From: Candidatus Saccharimonadota bacterium
Lineage (GTDB): Bacteria > Patescibacteriota > Saccharimonadia > Saccharimonadales > SZUA-47
Assembly (NCBI GenBank): GCA_003231925.1
Contig: QIKK01000083.1
Location: 1 to 37,474, forward strand
Reading direction: 5' to 3'
DNA: 37,474 bases
How positions within the stretch are numbered: the stretch's first letter is position 1; each line of letters starts with the position of its first letter. The notes below the pieces were generated by a model. It had not been told where the DNA came from and made no database searches. It worked only from the letters and a program-made list of their open reading frames with translations. Made by a program: the position numbers and the translations under genes. Positions 32,030-37,474 of the stretch are shown here, piece after piece.

Positions 32030-32335
32030 TAAGTTATCTACATCCTTTGTACACCTTGCAACGATGTACTTCCCTCCATGACGTTCACATCGTTTCTTAA
32101 AGAGTATCTGGTCAGCAGATATTTTACCTGTTTTAGTCTTACACTCTATGCCTGTAAACTGACCTTTAATGATAGCTATGATGTCCGGTGCGCCACATAT
32201 TGAATAGGGGTTGCTCCTATATATGTTGTTCTTTGCGTCCCACACTGCATGGTTTCCGTTACGCCAGCAAAAAACACCGTTGGCTTGCAGGTGCTTTATT
32301 ATGTCTAACTGTATTTTATTTTCTTTTTCTGCCAT
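32021..32335 (-). CDS. VRR-NUC domain nuclease
   Basis: The 104-aa protein matches the VRR-NUC form of the PD-(D/E)XK fold: an N-terminal Glu in EKENKIQLDIIKHL, WRNGNHAVW, GAPDIIAIIKG (Asp51), FTGIECKTKTGK (Glu64, Lys66), SADQILFKKRCERHGGKYIV (Gln75/76). Stand-alone phage VRR-NUC proteins act on branched or ssDNA-flap structures during recombination or replication. It overlaps the preceding gene by 20 bp, and its stop lies inside the promoter of the next transcript. Confidence 0.88.
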   Translation of the reverse strand: MAEKENKIQLDIIKHLQANGVFCWRNGNHAVWDAKNNIYRSNPYSICGAPDIIAIIKGQFTGIECKTKTGKISADQILFKKRCERHGGKYIVARCTKDVDNLLT

Positions 32336-32717
32336 AGCGTTTACTTGGTATATAAGTCCTTCCTTGTCTTTCAGCTTTGTACTTCTCTAAGTCTTCAGGT
32401 GTTAGGAACATGTAACTATAATCAGCTTCTATACCACTACCGTCATTACTGCTGTCCATAGGTGGGTAGTTATTGCGTACCCATGTGAGGTGTGAGAAAA
32501 ATGTTGGTTTCTTAATTCTCGTTGGTCTGTATACTATCTCACCACCTATAACTCGTTGCTCCACTTTCTTGAACCTGTGTAGCTTTGCCAATGCTTGATC
32601 AAGCACATCTGGGTCAATACCTCTAAGCTTTGCACGCTCTTCAATAGCGGTGTAGGTTACATCACCGCTTTGCTTCTCTATATAAATAAGTATTTTCTTT
32701 GCAAGTTTCGTGCTCAT
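32316..32717 (-). CDS. Winged-helix-like protein preceding VRR-NUC
   Basis: The 133-aa protein has a first half with winged-helix character (LAKKILIYIEKQSGDVTYTA, IEERAKLRGI, LDQALAKLHRFKKVEQRVIG). A basic C-terminus (about 115-133: RQGRTYIPSKRYGRKRK) follows. It could bind DNA near the replication origin or recruit the overlapping VRR-NUC product. The upstream 80 bp can fold into hairpins. Family not assigned. Confidence 0.55.
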   Translation of the reverse strand: MSTKLAKKILIYIEKQSGDVTYTAIEERAKLRGIDPDVLDQALAKLHRFKKVEQRVIGGEIVYRPTRIKKPTFFSHLTWVRNNYPPMDSSNDGSGIEADYSYMFLTPEDLEKYKAERQGRTYIPSKRYGRKRK

Positions 32718-32724
32718 AGACTAA

Positions 32725-32792
32725 GTGCAGAGCAGGTTACGGTATTTGCCGTGAGGTATATCCCATTCTGCACCCAAGCTACGAGCTTGGGG
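32725..32792 (-). promoter_or_regulatory. Structured intergenic RNA candidate
   Basis: Three pairings coexist: GTGCAGA (32725-32731) with TCTGCAC (32767-32773), enclosing ACGG (32739-32742) with CCGT (32749-32752), and beside them CCCAAGCT (32773-32780) with AGCTTGGG (32784-32791). It lies between the SSB-like stop and the next start. The outer hairpin could be a terminator, but no U-tract follows; a cis-regulatory or processing structure is possible. No known riboswitch family is matched. Confidence 0.45.
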
Positions 32793-32797
32793 TGACT

Positions 32798-33325
32798 TTA
32801 GAAGTCTTCGTCTTCATCTTGTCCGCTAAAATCTTCTAATGCTTTGTAATCCGGATGAATTACGTACTCATCTTTATCATCTTTCTTACCAATAATTGAC
32901 TGGTCTTTATATGAGTATGATGACTTGTTTGATTTCTTTTTTCCTAGGTTTTCAATCTTCACTATGTTACCAAGTGGTAGTTGTGACAGTTTAATGCCAG
33001 TGACGTTTAACTTTCCTACACCTGTGTAATTAGTATAGAAGTTATACATTTCACCTTCTACTATTTCATTCTTTTCAGGCTCTCCTGTTATAGTACCGTC
33101 TGATGACTTATGGTCTTTGTTTTTGTCACCAATAGCGACAAATTGAAAAGTTTTTAAACCATAGTCTTTTCCACCCATCTCTTTTTCTTCTGAACCGTCT
33201 TTCGGCTCATCAAAAATCTGATTAAGGTAGCCAATAAACAGGTCACCTTTTTTAAACTGCTTCACAGCAGGTCGTGACTTAACCTCTACTTCCTCTTGCC
33301 CTTCAAAATTTGTTATATCGTTCAT
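32798..33325 (-). CDS. ssDNA-binding protein candidate (SSB-like acidic tail)
   Basis: The 175-aa protein has a beta-rich core (about 20-120: AVKQFKKGDLFIGYLNQIF, YGLKTFQFVAIGDKNK, GVGKLNVTGIKLSQL). It then has a Lys/Ser-rich linker and ends SGQDEDEDF, an acidic tail with terminal Phe like the partner-binding tip of SSB proteins. It is clustered with helicase and nuclease genes. The OB-fold itself cannot be proved by eye. An upstream promoter with TGG-TATAAT gives a leader of about 60 nt without a Shine-Dalgarno. Confidence 0.6.
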   Translation of the reverse strand: MNDITNFEGQEEVEVKSRPAVKQFKKGDLFIGYLNQIFDEPKDGSEEKEMGGKDYGLKTFQFVAIGDKNKDHKSSDGTITGEPEKNEIVEGEMYNFYTNYTGVGKLNVTGIKLSQLPLGNIVKIENLGKKKSNKSSYSYKDQSIIGKKDDKDEYVIHPDYKALEDFSGQDEDEDF

Positions 33326-33385
33326 ATTATTCTTTGTTAATTAGTTAAAGGATTTTAACGTCTTCCTGTGACGGTGGTTGATACC

Positions 33386-33394
33386 ATTATACCA
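33386..33394 (-). promoter_or_regulatory. Early promoter TGGTATAAT with shared upstream element
   Basis: The minus strand reads ACCGTAGCTATGGTATAAT; the extended -10 is the complement of 33386-33394. Its ACCGTAGCTnnGGTATA is repeated in the promoter at 32001-32029, so the two probably answer to the same regulator or polymerase feature. It serves the SSB-like gene. No clear -35 is present. Confidence 0.6.
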
Positions 33395-33397
33395 TAG

Positions 33398-33586
33398 CTA
33401 CGGTTGTGTATAAACAAGTAACTTCTTCTCTAACTCAAGTATTTCATCATACCTATCTGCACTTTTTTCACATAGCTTAAGGTATGTCTGGAACGATATG
33501 CTTTCCTTGTATTCTTTCAAAACATAGTCACGGTCTTTTATAATCTTTATTAAGCGTTCTTTGCTGTAGTTGGTGTAATTGGTCAT
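33398..33586 (-). CDS. Small charged coiled-coil protein
   Basis: The 62-aa protein starts MTNYTNYSKERLIKIIKDRD and is helical and charged throughout; no motif is recognised. It follows the iteron-like array, and the array's reading frame runs open into this gene (repeating SNRLHK), but no start codon lies in the array, so translation starts at ATG 33586. Confidence 0.5.
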   Translation of the reverse strand: MTNYTNYSKERLIKIIKDRDYVLKEYKESISFQTYLKLCEKSADRYDEILELEKKLLVYTQP

Positions 33587-33592
33587 AATATA

Positions 33593-33670
33593 CTTGCGTA
33601 ATCGGTTAGACTTGTGTAATCGGTTAGACTTGTGTAATCGGTTAGACTTGTGTAATCGGTTAGACTTGCG
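33593..33670. repeat. 18-bp iteron-like tandem repeat, 4.3 copies
   Basis: The unit CTTGTGTAATCGGTTAGA repeats at 33593, 33611, 33629 and 33647, followed by a partial CTTGCG. Units 2-4 are identical; the first differs at one base. The array lies between the nuclease gene and a small gene within the replication module. Arrays of 17-22-bp identical units are the usual binding sites of replication initiators (iterons), so this is an origin candidate. A transcription or recombination role is also possible. Confidence 0.7.
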
Positions 33671-34364
33671 TCCCTACTAATAGAATCGTCTTCCTTAGAT
33701 TATTACCTTCAAGAATAAAGTGTTTCCACTTCCCTGTCCAGTTATAGATGTCTATACCTTGGACAGTCCACCCGCTCATCTCAAGCATGTAGCCGTACAC
33801 GGATGCTTGTAGGAAGTTCTTCGCTAACTTGTTAGAACCGAGGTAGTCAAACGGTTTGTATAGCTTCTCTTTGTCTTCTAAGATGTTGTACGTAATCTTG
33901 TAGTCTCTGATACGGCATATCTTCTTCTCTTCATCTATAATCAGCAAGTCATCAATAAGCCCACAGATATTCTTGTCTACAGCAGACACCAATACTTCTT
34001 GTCTTGTGTTGCCGTCTTTCCGTATATTATCAAGTTCAGTAATCAGCTGTTGTAGGAATGGGTGGTTTGGCATTGCCTTGCAGTCGTCCCACCTGTCATC
34101 CCATGTATAGTAGTGTTCAAGTACTGCGTGTAATGCCTTGCCGAAATTTGACGCTATCTTTCCTCCACTGTCCCACAATGCAAGCACGTCCTCCATTTCA
34201 ATATCTCGCTTCTGCGCATATGCGCTTGCTATGCGTTCTGCGTCAAACTCATTATGATACTTAGACACTATCGCAGTGGCGGAGGTAAGACGCTTTCTTT
34301 TGTATGTGTATGTGTGTTTATCTTCGTTGAATGTGATGTCTACTTCTTCGTTAAATGATTTCAT
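33660..34364 (-). CDS. PD-(D/E)XK exonuclease (RecB/Cas4-like)
   Basis: The 234-aa protein shows the nuclease order: SNFGKALHAVLEHY (His79, residues 72-85), CGLIDDLLIID (Asp138-139), IRDYKIT (Asp154, Lys156), and FLQASVYGYMLE (Gln186...Tyr190). It resembles phage-encoded RecB-type single-strand exonucleases that process ends for recombination or repair of stalled forks. It follows the SF3 helicase by 2 bp. Its stop codon lies inside the first iteron-like unit. Confidence 0.85.
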   Translation of the reverse strand: MKSFNEEVDITFNEDKHTYTYKRKRLTSATAIVSKYHNEFDAERIASAYAQKRDIEMEDVLALWDSGGKIASNFGKALHAVLEHYYTWDDRWDDCKAMPNHPFLQQLITELDNIRKDGNTRQEVLVSAVDKNICGLIDDLLIIDEEKKICRIRDYKITYNILEDKEKLYKPFDYLGSNKLAKNFLQASVYGYMLEMSGWTVQGIDIYNWTGKWKHFILEGNNLRKTILLVGTQV

Positions 34365-34366
34365 AT

Positions 34367-35893
34367 TTAAAAATCTTTATCATCTTTAATAAATGCCACA
34401 CCTTTATATCTTATACCATCTACTCTTCGTTCTTTTTTTATGATTGCATTTTTATCCTTGGATAACCTTGTTAATTCTCTACTAAATCTAGAACTGGATA
34501 CATGGTGTACACCATTATTCTTACACCATTTTATGTATCCTGTTGGATTAAAATTATCATAGTTACCATATAATTCACTTAGTGAATACTCATTATCTTT
34601 ATCTACAACAAATATTTCTCTATCAAGTAAGTATCTTAATATAGAATTATTGGATATAATATTTTCTTCTCTTTCTGTTTTAGATTCATCTGTTATATAG
34701 AATTCATTATCTTTTATAATTTCTTTAAGCCCTATAATTGCCCAATTAAGAATACCACTTGCTTCTTCAGCAAGTAATTTATCCTCATAACAATCAATAC
34801 GTTCTTTTTGTGGAAATTGATAGTCAAATGGTATTACTATCATTCTTTCATTCATCCCTTGTCCGTCTGTAATTTGTGGTAAATCATTACAAGCAATTAC
34901 GAAGTGCGTTGTTACTTTATATGAATATGGGGGTTTGTATTTTTTATTGATTGTTATAGTTCCCTCTGCTGACATATTTGTAAGATTTGCTGATGAAAGA
35001 TACTTATTGTTTATCTCATCAGAGAAATTTAACTGTTTACCTTCTATGGTTGGTAATTTTGAGGAATTTTCTGACGAAAGGTCTTGAAGTGAAAGAAATG
35101 AGGTGTTTTTTGTACCTATAAGTCCAACAAGTATCCTTACTGTTGTTGATTTTCCATTCCTCGCTGTATCCCCAAAAAGATAAAATACTTTATGCTTTGA
35201 ATTGCCTCTGTTAAGCACATACCCAAACATTTGTTGTAACATTCTTACAGTTCCCACATTGCCAGCAGATACTTTTTCTATATGTGCTAAAAAATGTTTA
35301 GGTATTGATACATTAGGATTGTACTCGTACGGTACTTGCACTGTTGAAAATATATCTGGTGTATGTTTTTTTGTTTTTAGAGTTTTTATGTCAAGGAGGG
35401 TATTTTTGAGATTAAGATATTTTATATCAACATCTTTTGTTGTGACTTTTCTTCTTAAGTGGCTTAAGTTATTTTTTACCATACCAACTGCATCCTTTAT
35501 TTTTCGTACTGATGTTCTTTCATCAAGAAGTCCGTTGCGTATAAATGTTTTATCCATCATTGCTTCTACTTCTACGTCTGGTATAGGATAATATACACCA
35601 TCTTTGTAATTATAAATTGTAAGGTTCTCTTCTTGTTGATAAAGTTTTAGATATGGGTATTTTTCTAAAAACAGTTGGTCTATTTTTGACATAATTTCTT
35701 TTTTTTGATTTTGTTGTATAAGCATACCCGCATTTTGTGCATTTTGTATGCGCATTGCATTGATGATTGCTGTTACTTTTTCTTCTGGAATATTCTCATG
35801 TTTTGCTATAATTGTAGCTGTATTTTTAGGATATATTTTTATATGTTCACGTACACGATACCGCATTTGCGATAATGTTAATTCTTTAGTCAT
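34367..35893 (-). CDS. SF3 replicative helicase/primase-associated ATPase
   Basis: The 508-aa protein shows SF3 motifs: Walker A GDTARNGKS (241-249), Walker B LNFSDEIN (288-295) and motif C FVIACNDLP (331-339), followed by MIVIPFDYQFP. The N-terminal part (about 60-200) resembles the D5/P4-type helper region before SF3 domains, and the C-terminal 100 residues look like a winged helix. It unwinds DNA at the origin as a hexamer. It overlaps the prim-pol gene by 8 bp, a normal pairing for P4-like replication modules. Confidence 0.92.
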   Translation of the reverse strand: MTKELTLSQMRYRVREHIKIYPKNTATIIAKHENIPEEKVTAIINAMRIQNAQNAGMLIQQNQKKEIMSKIDQLFLEKYPYLKLYQQEENLTIYNYKDGVYYPIPDVEVEAMMDKTFIRNGLLDERTSVRKIKDAVGMVKNNLSHLRRKVTTKDVDIKYLNLKNTLLDIKTLKTKKHTPDIFSTVQVPYEYNPNVSIPKHFLAHIEKVSAGNVGTVRMLQQMFGYVLNRGNSKHKVFYLFGDTARNGKSTTVRILVGLIGTKNTSFLSLQDLSSENSSKLPTIEGKQLNFSDEINNKYLSSANLTNMSAEGTITINKKYKPPYSYKVTTHFVIACNDLPQITDGQGMNERMIVIPFDYQFPQKERIDCYEDKLLAEEASGILNWAIIGLKEIIKDNEFYITDESKTEREENIISNNSILRYLLDREIFVVDKDNEYSLSELYGNYDNFNPTGYIKWCKNNGVHHVSSSRFSRELTRLSKDKNAIIKKERRVDGIRYKGVAFIKDDKDF

Positions 35894-36794
35894 GATTGTT
35901 TAGATTAAACGAACTCATAACAAGATGTTGTGCAGCTTTTTTATAATCTTCATTATGGCTAAGAAGAGTATATAAATTAAATTTTGTATATCCTTTTTTA
36001 GGAATTATCGGTGATACTGAAGATGAGTAGCAAAAAAATAAATCATAATCATGATAGTTTGTTGATGCTGATATACCACCTCTTTTATCTTTATTCGGGC
36101 GTACCCAGTAAGTTGTAGGCTCTTTTTTATAAGCTATCTGCCAACCATGTGGTAATAATATTTGTTCCCATGTTGCGAGTGTGTTTAAAATATCTCCGGG
36201 ACGTGTTGAATTAAGATTGAGTGGAGTTGCTTTTGGTTTGTAGTCTAGTTGTATGTTAGAACTTTTTGCAACGTCTGCTGTCAATTGGTCTAGAACTTTA
36301 TCTAATAATTCTTGAGGTATATCTATAATTGGTTTATCTTTTGCTATTTCATAAGTACCTTTTCCAAAATCTGATGGTGGTGCAAAAAGAAGTGAATTGT
36401 TTGTTTGTAGGTCTATATTTTTTAATATTCCTTTACCTGAATGAATGATGTCTGACAACTTTTCTGTATATTTAAAATATACGTGATGTCCTCCTGATGG
36501 TGTTTTTATTGTAAATGTATCTACATCTAAAAACAATTGGTGGTGCGGATTTTCGTTGTTGTGTTTATATGAATCAAGATCAAAAACTATTATATTTGAA
36601 ATTTTACCTGCGACTGTTGCATAATTTTGATAAGGTTTATTAAGCCAATTTTTTATTTCTTTATCTGTTGGCTTTCTCTTTGTATATTCTTTCCAAGGCG
36701 TTACAACTTTCTTTTTATTACTTCCGGTATTAAAAAAAGAAAACCCATTACGTTTGTAACGCATGAGCATTTTTATAACTTGTATTTTTTCCAT
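35886..36794 (-). CDS. Prim-pol family primase/polymerase
   Basis: The 302-aa protein has the archaeo-eukaryotic primase-type prim-pol pattern: IIVFDLDSYK (Asp72, Asp74), KTPSGGHHVYF (98-107), and IDLQTNNSLLFAPPS (Asp128, 127-141). These give metal-binding acids and the nucleotide-binding GGHH. It makes primers and may extend them; no separate DNA polymerase gene exists here. Length and the following helicase fit plasmid/phage prim-pol-SF3 pairs. It is the first gene of the minus operon. Confidence 0.88.
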   Translation of the reverse strand: MEKIQVIKMLMRYKRNGFSFFNTGSNKKKVVTPWKEYTKRKPTDKEIKNWLNKPYQNYATVAGKISNIIVFDLDSYKHNNENPHHQLFLDVDTFTIKTPSGGHHVYFKYTEKLSDIIHSGKGILKNIDLQTNNSLLFAPPSDFGKGTYEIAKDKPIIDIPQELLDKVLDQLTADVAKSSNIQLDYKPKATPLNLNSTRPGDILNTLATWEQILLPHGWQIAYKKEPTTYWVRPNKDKRGGISASTNYHDYDLFFCYSSSVSPIIPKKGYTKFNLYTLLSHNEDYKKAAQHLVMSSFNLNNHD

Positions 36795-36822
36795 AGCGTA
36801 CTTTTAAGCTACTAATGAATTT

Positions 36823-36831
36823 ATAATAGCA
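36823..36831 (-). promoter_or_regulatory. Candidate promoter of the replication operon
   Basis: TGC-TATTAT on the minus strand (extended -10, one mismatch) lies about 28 bp upstream of the prim-pol ATG. The -35 is poor. Placement before the first early gene is the main support. Confidence 0.4.
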
Positions 36832-36856
36832 TACAAAATTAATATGTGATACTATC

Positions 36857-36888
36857 TAGTTAGTGTGTTTTTAACATGCTACTAACTA
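36857..36888. repeat. Inverted repeat TAGTTAGT/ACTAACTA
   Basis: The arms 36857-36864 and 36881-36888 are exact reverse complements separated by 16 bp. They lie about 30 bp upstream of the putative replication promoter, suiting a regulator site or hairpin. Confidence 0.45.
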
Positions 36889-36941
36889 AATCAGCATCTT
36901 TTTGACCTTTTTGCGTCATTTGGGTGCTTTTTTAGTATTTT

Positions 36942-36984
36942 ATGTAGGATAATATGGCTAAGAATATGGCTCCTGTAGGATAAT
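36942..36984. repeat. 43-bp repeat R1, plus orientation
   Basis: It begins and ends with TGTAGGATAAT and includes ATGGCTAAGAATATGGCT. Its exact reverse complement is at 37190-37232, and 38 bp of it are at 37142-37179. Further TGTAGGATAATATGGCT fragments are at about 36994-37011. The copies could form a large stem or bind a protein on both sides of the central C-rich segment. Confidence 0.9.
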
Positions 36985-37065
36985 GTATGATACATGTAGG
37001 ATAATATGGCTCAACTAAGCCATAATGTAGGAAATGTAGGAAAAAAAGTGTATTGTCTTTATATA

Positions 37066-37099
37066 GGTATAGGTATACCCCCCCTCCCCCCCCTATACC
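37066..37099. repeat. Poly-C hairpin (C7-T-C8) with GGTATAGG arms
   Basis: GGTATAGG (37066-37073) is the reverse complement of CCTATACC (37092-37099). Between them lies a run of seven C, one T and eight C. The complementary strand has G8AG7, which could form a G-quadruplex, and the C strand an i-motif. Long homopolymers are prone to slippage, so exact counts may be uncertain. Confidence 0.7.
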
Positions 37100-37141
37100 C
37101 TTTTTATATATATACTTTTTTTTAAAAAAGATACTACATTA

Positions 37142-37179
37142 CCTACAGGAGCCATATTCTTAGCCATATTATCCTACAT
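37142..37179. repeat. R1 repeat, inverted copy (38 bp)
   Basis: This is the reverse complement of positions in 36942-36984, lacking 5 bp at one end. It is separated from the full inverted copy by only 10 bp, so two inverted copies lie side by side opposite one direct copy. Confidence 0.9.
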
Positions 37180-37189
37180 GGTGTTTTTA

Positions 37190-37232
37190 ATTATCCTACA
37201 GGAGCCATATTCTTAGCCATATTATCCTACAT
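37190..37232. repeat. R1 repeat, inverted copy (43 bp, perfect)
   Basis: It is the exact reverse complement of 36942-36984 over the full 43 bp. With the 205-bp intervening sequence it makes a long inverted repeat around the C-rich centre. Confidence 0.9.
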
Positions 37233-37245
37233 TAGATAATAATTT

Positions 37246-37448
37246 TGTTACGGGTATAAGAGATTTAACCCGTAAACACCCGTAAACACCCGTAAACATT
37301 TTTTTTAAAGTACCCGTAAACAAATGTCATATTATATGGCTTAAAATATAAAAATGTTTACGGGTGTTTACGGGTAAAAAAAGGTACCCGTAACATGTTT
37401 TTATGGCTCTGTTTAGCTGTATAATTCATTTATGTTACGGGTTACGGG
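37246..37448. repeat. CCCGTAAACA motif cluster
   Basis: CCCGTAAACA occurs at 37269, 37279, 37289 (tandem) and 37313. TGTTTACGGG is inverted at 37355 and 37365 (tandem). Variants lacking one A are at 37246, 37387, 37433 and 37442. Two more lie at 119-136. This makes at least ten sites in about 370 bp of the circle, in both orientations. The spacing of exactly 10 bp in the tandems places them on the same DNA face, as expected for cooperative protein binding. Confidence 0.8.
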
Positions 37449-37474
37449 TATATTCTTAATAACTTATCTATAAT
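37447..37474. repeat. Terminal direct repeat (right copy)
   Basis: Identical to 1-28; see the left copy. It marks the point at which the sequence closes on itself. Confidence 0.9.

Larger units (their letters stand above)
36795..37474. promoter_or_regulatory. Left half of the intergenic control/origin region
   Basis: No credible gene lies in these 680 bp. In order it holds a weak promoter for the replication operon, an 8-bp inverted repeat, three copies of a roughly 40-bp repeat (one inverted to the others), a poly-C hairpin, an A/T-rich tract, and a dense cluster of CCCGTAAACA motifs in both orientations. Dense repeats between divergent operons, next to prim-pol and helicase genes, indicate an origin of replication and/or packaging and control site. 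Function is inferred. Confidence 0.65.

Noticed and set aside
32700..32730. Hammerhead ribozyme-like CTATGAG and CGAAAC
   Set aside because: The sequence is the start of the coding region MSTKLAK and has no stem II between the core parts.
32773..32792. Intrinsic terminator of the SSB-like transcript
   Set aside because: The stem is strong, but no U-run follows on the minus strand, so it is listed only as part of a structured RNA.
33593..33670. CRISPR array
   Set aside because: Units are direct tandem copies of 18 bp without spacers and no cas genes are present. The nearby Cas4-like nuclease belongs to the replication module.
37160..37240. DnaA boxes (TTATCCTACA)
   Set aside because: The repeat has an extra T compared with TTATCCACA in every copy, and it is part of the longer R1 repeat. 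A phage-specific site is more likely.
1..37474. Alternative genetic code (TGA recoded)
   Set aside because: TGA ends many genes in exact ATGA overlaps, and complete conserved proteins do not contain internal TGA except at the methyltransferase break.
1..37474. tRNA genes, integrase or lysogeny repressor
   Set aside because: No cloverleaf with a T-loop was found by eye, and no recombinase or typical repressor sequence occurs. Temperate lifestyle is not supported.

Overview
The window looks like one complete genome of an AT-rich tailed dsDNA bacteriophage. The last 28 bases (37447-37474) repeat the first 28 exactly, so the sequence closes into a circle of about 37,446 bp or is terminally redundant. 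It uses the standard bacterial code (TGA is a stop, often in ATGA overlaps). There is no recognisable integrase, repressor, tRNA, rRNA or CRISPR array. Gene content suggests a short-tailed (podovirus-like) virion: there is no long tape-measure gene or tail-tube series, but there are an adaptor, a nozzle-like protein, fibres and three large internal or ejection-type proteins. The host is not proven. The signal-peptide-bearing protein at 21206-23779, built of GIGT and NTTG repeats and ending in a Cys-containing SPDGTC...CP tail, resembles proteins I associate with Patescibacteria (CPR) genomes. That is an inference only.

Layout. (1) 36795-37474 joined to 1-223 is a roughly 900-bp intergenic control or origin region between divergent transcription units. 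It holds a 43-bp perfect inverted repeat with a third 38-bp copy, many CCCGTAAACA motifs in both orientations, and a poly-C hairpin. (2) 224-25177, plus strand: small and large terminase, a HExxH protein, portal, scaffold, major capsid protein (no canonical start codon), decoration-like proteins, adaptor and nozzle candidates, fibres, internal virion proteins, a secreted fibre-like protein, and a lysis cassette (XhlA-like protein, amidase, small membrane proteins, holin). (3) A bidirectional terminator at 25181-25211 separates the convergent units. (4) 36794 to 25220, minus strand: early and replication genes in the order of transcription, namely prim-pol, SF3 helicase, RecB/Cas4-like PD-(D/E)XK nuclease, an 18-bp iteron-like array, an SSB-like protein, a winged-helix-like protein, a VRR-NUC nuclease, a coiled-coil protein, three mini zinc-ribbon proteins, an HNH endonuclease flanked by two damaged methyltransferase genes, a cysteine-ladder protein, a second methyltransferase-like gene, a duplicated gene pair and a DUF4406-like protein.

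Working together: prim-pol and SF3 helicase, with the SSB-like protein and nucleases, probably start replication at the intergenic repeats and/or the iterons. No DNA polymerase gene is visible, so chain elongation is probably done by the host. The plus-strand genes build, fill and release the virion.

Most unusual points: a 13-step Cys-x-x ladder protein bracketed by 78-bp direct repeats; an HNH endonuclease between two methyltransferase genes that are both broken at the catalytic DPPY codons, the whole segment bracketed by 24-bp direct repeats; several TGn-TATAAT boxes placed 6-9 nt before an ATG, implying leaderless mRNAs; a shared promoter or operator sequence in two early promoters; and a capsid gene without an ATG, GTG or TTG start.
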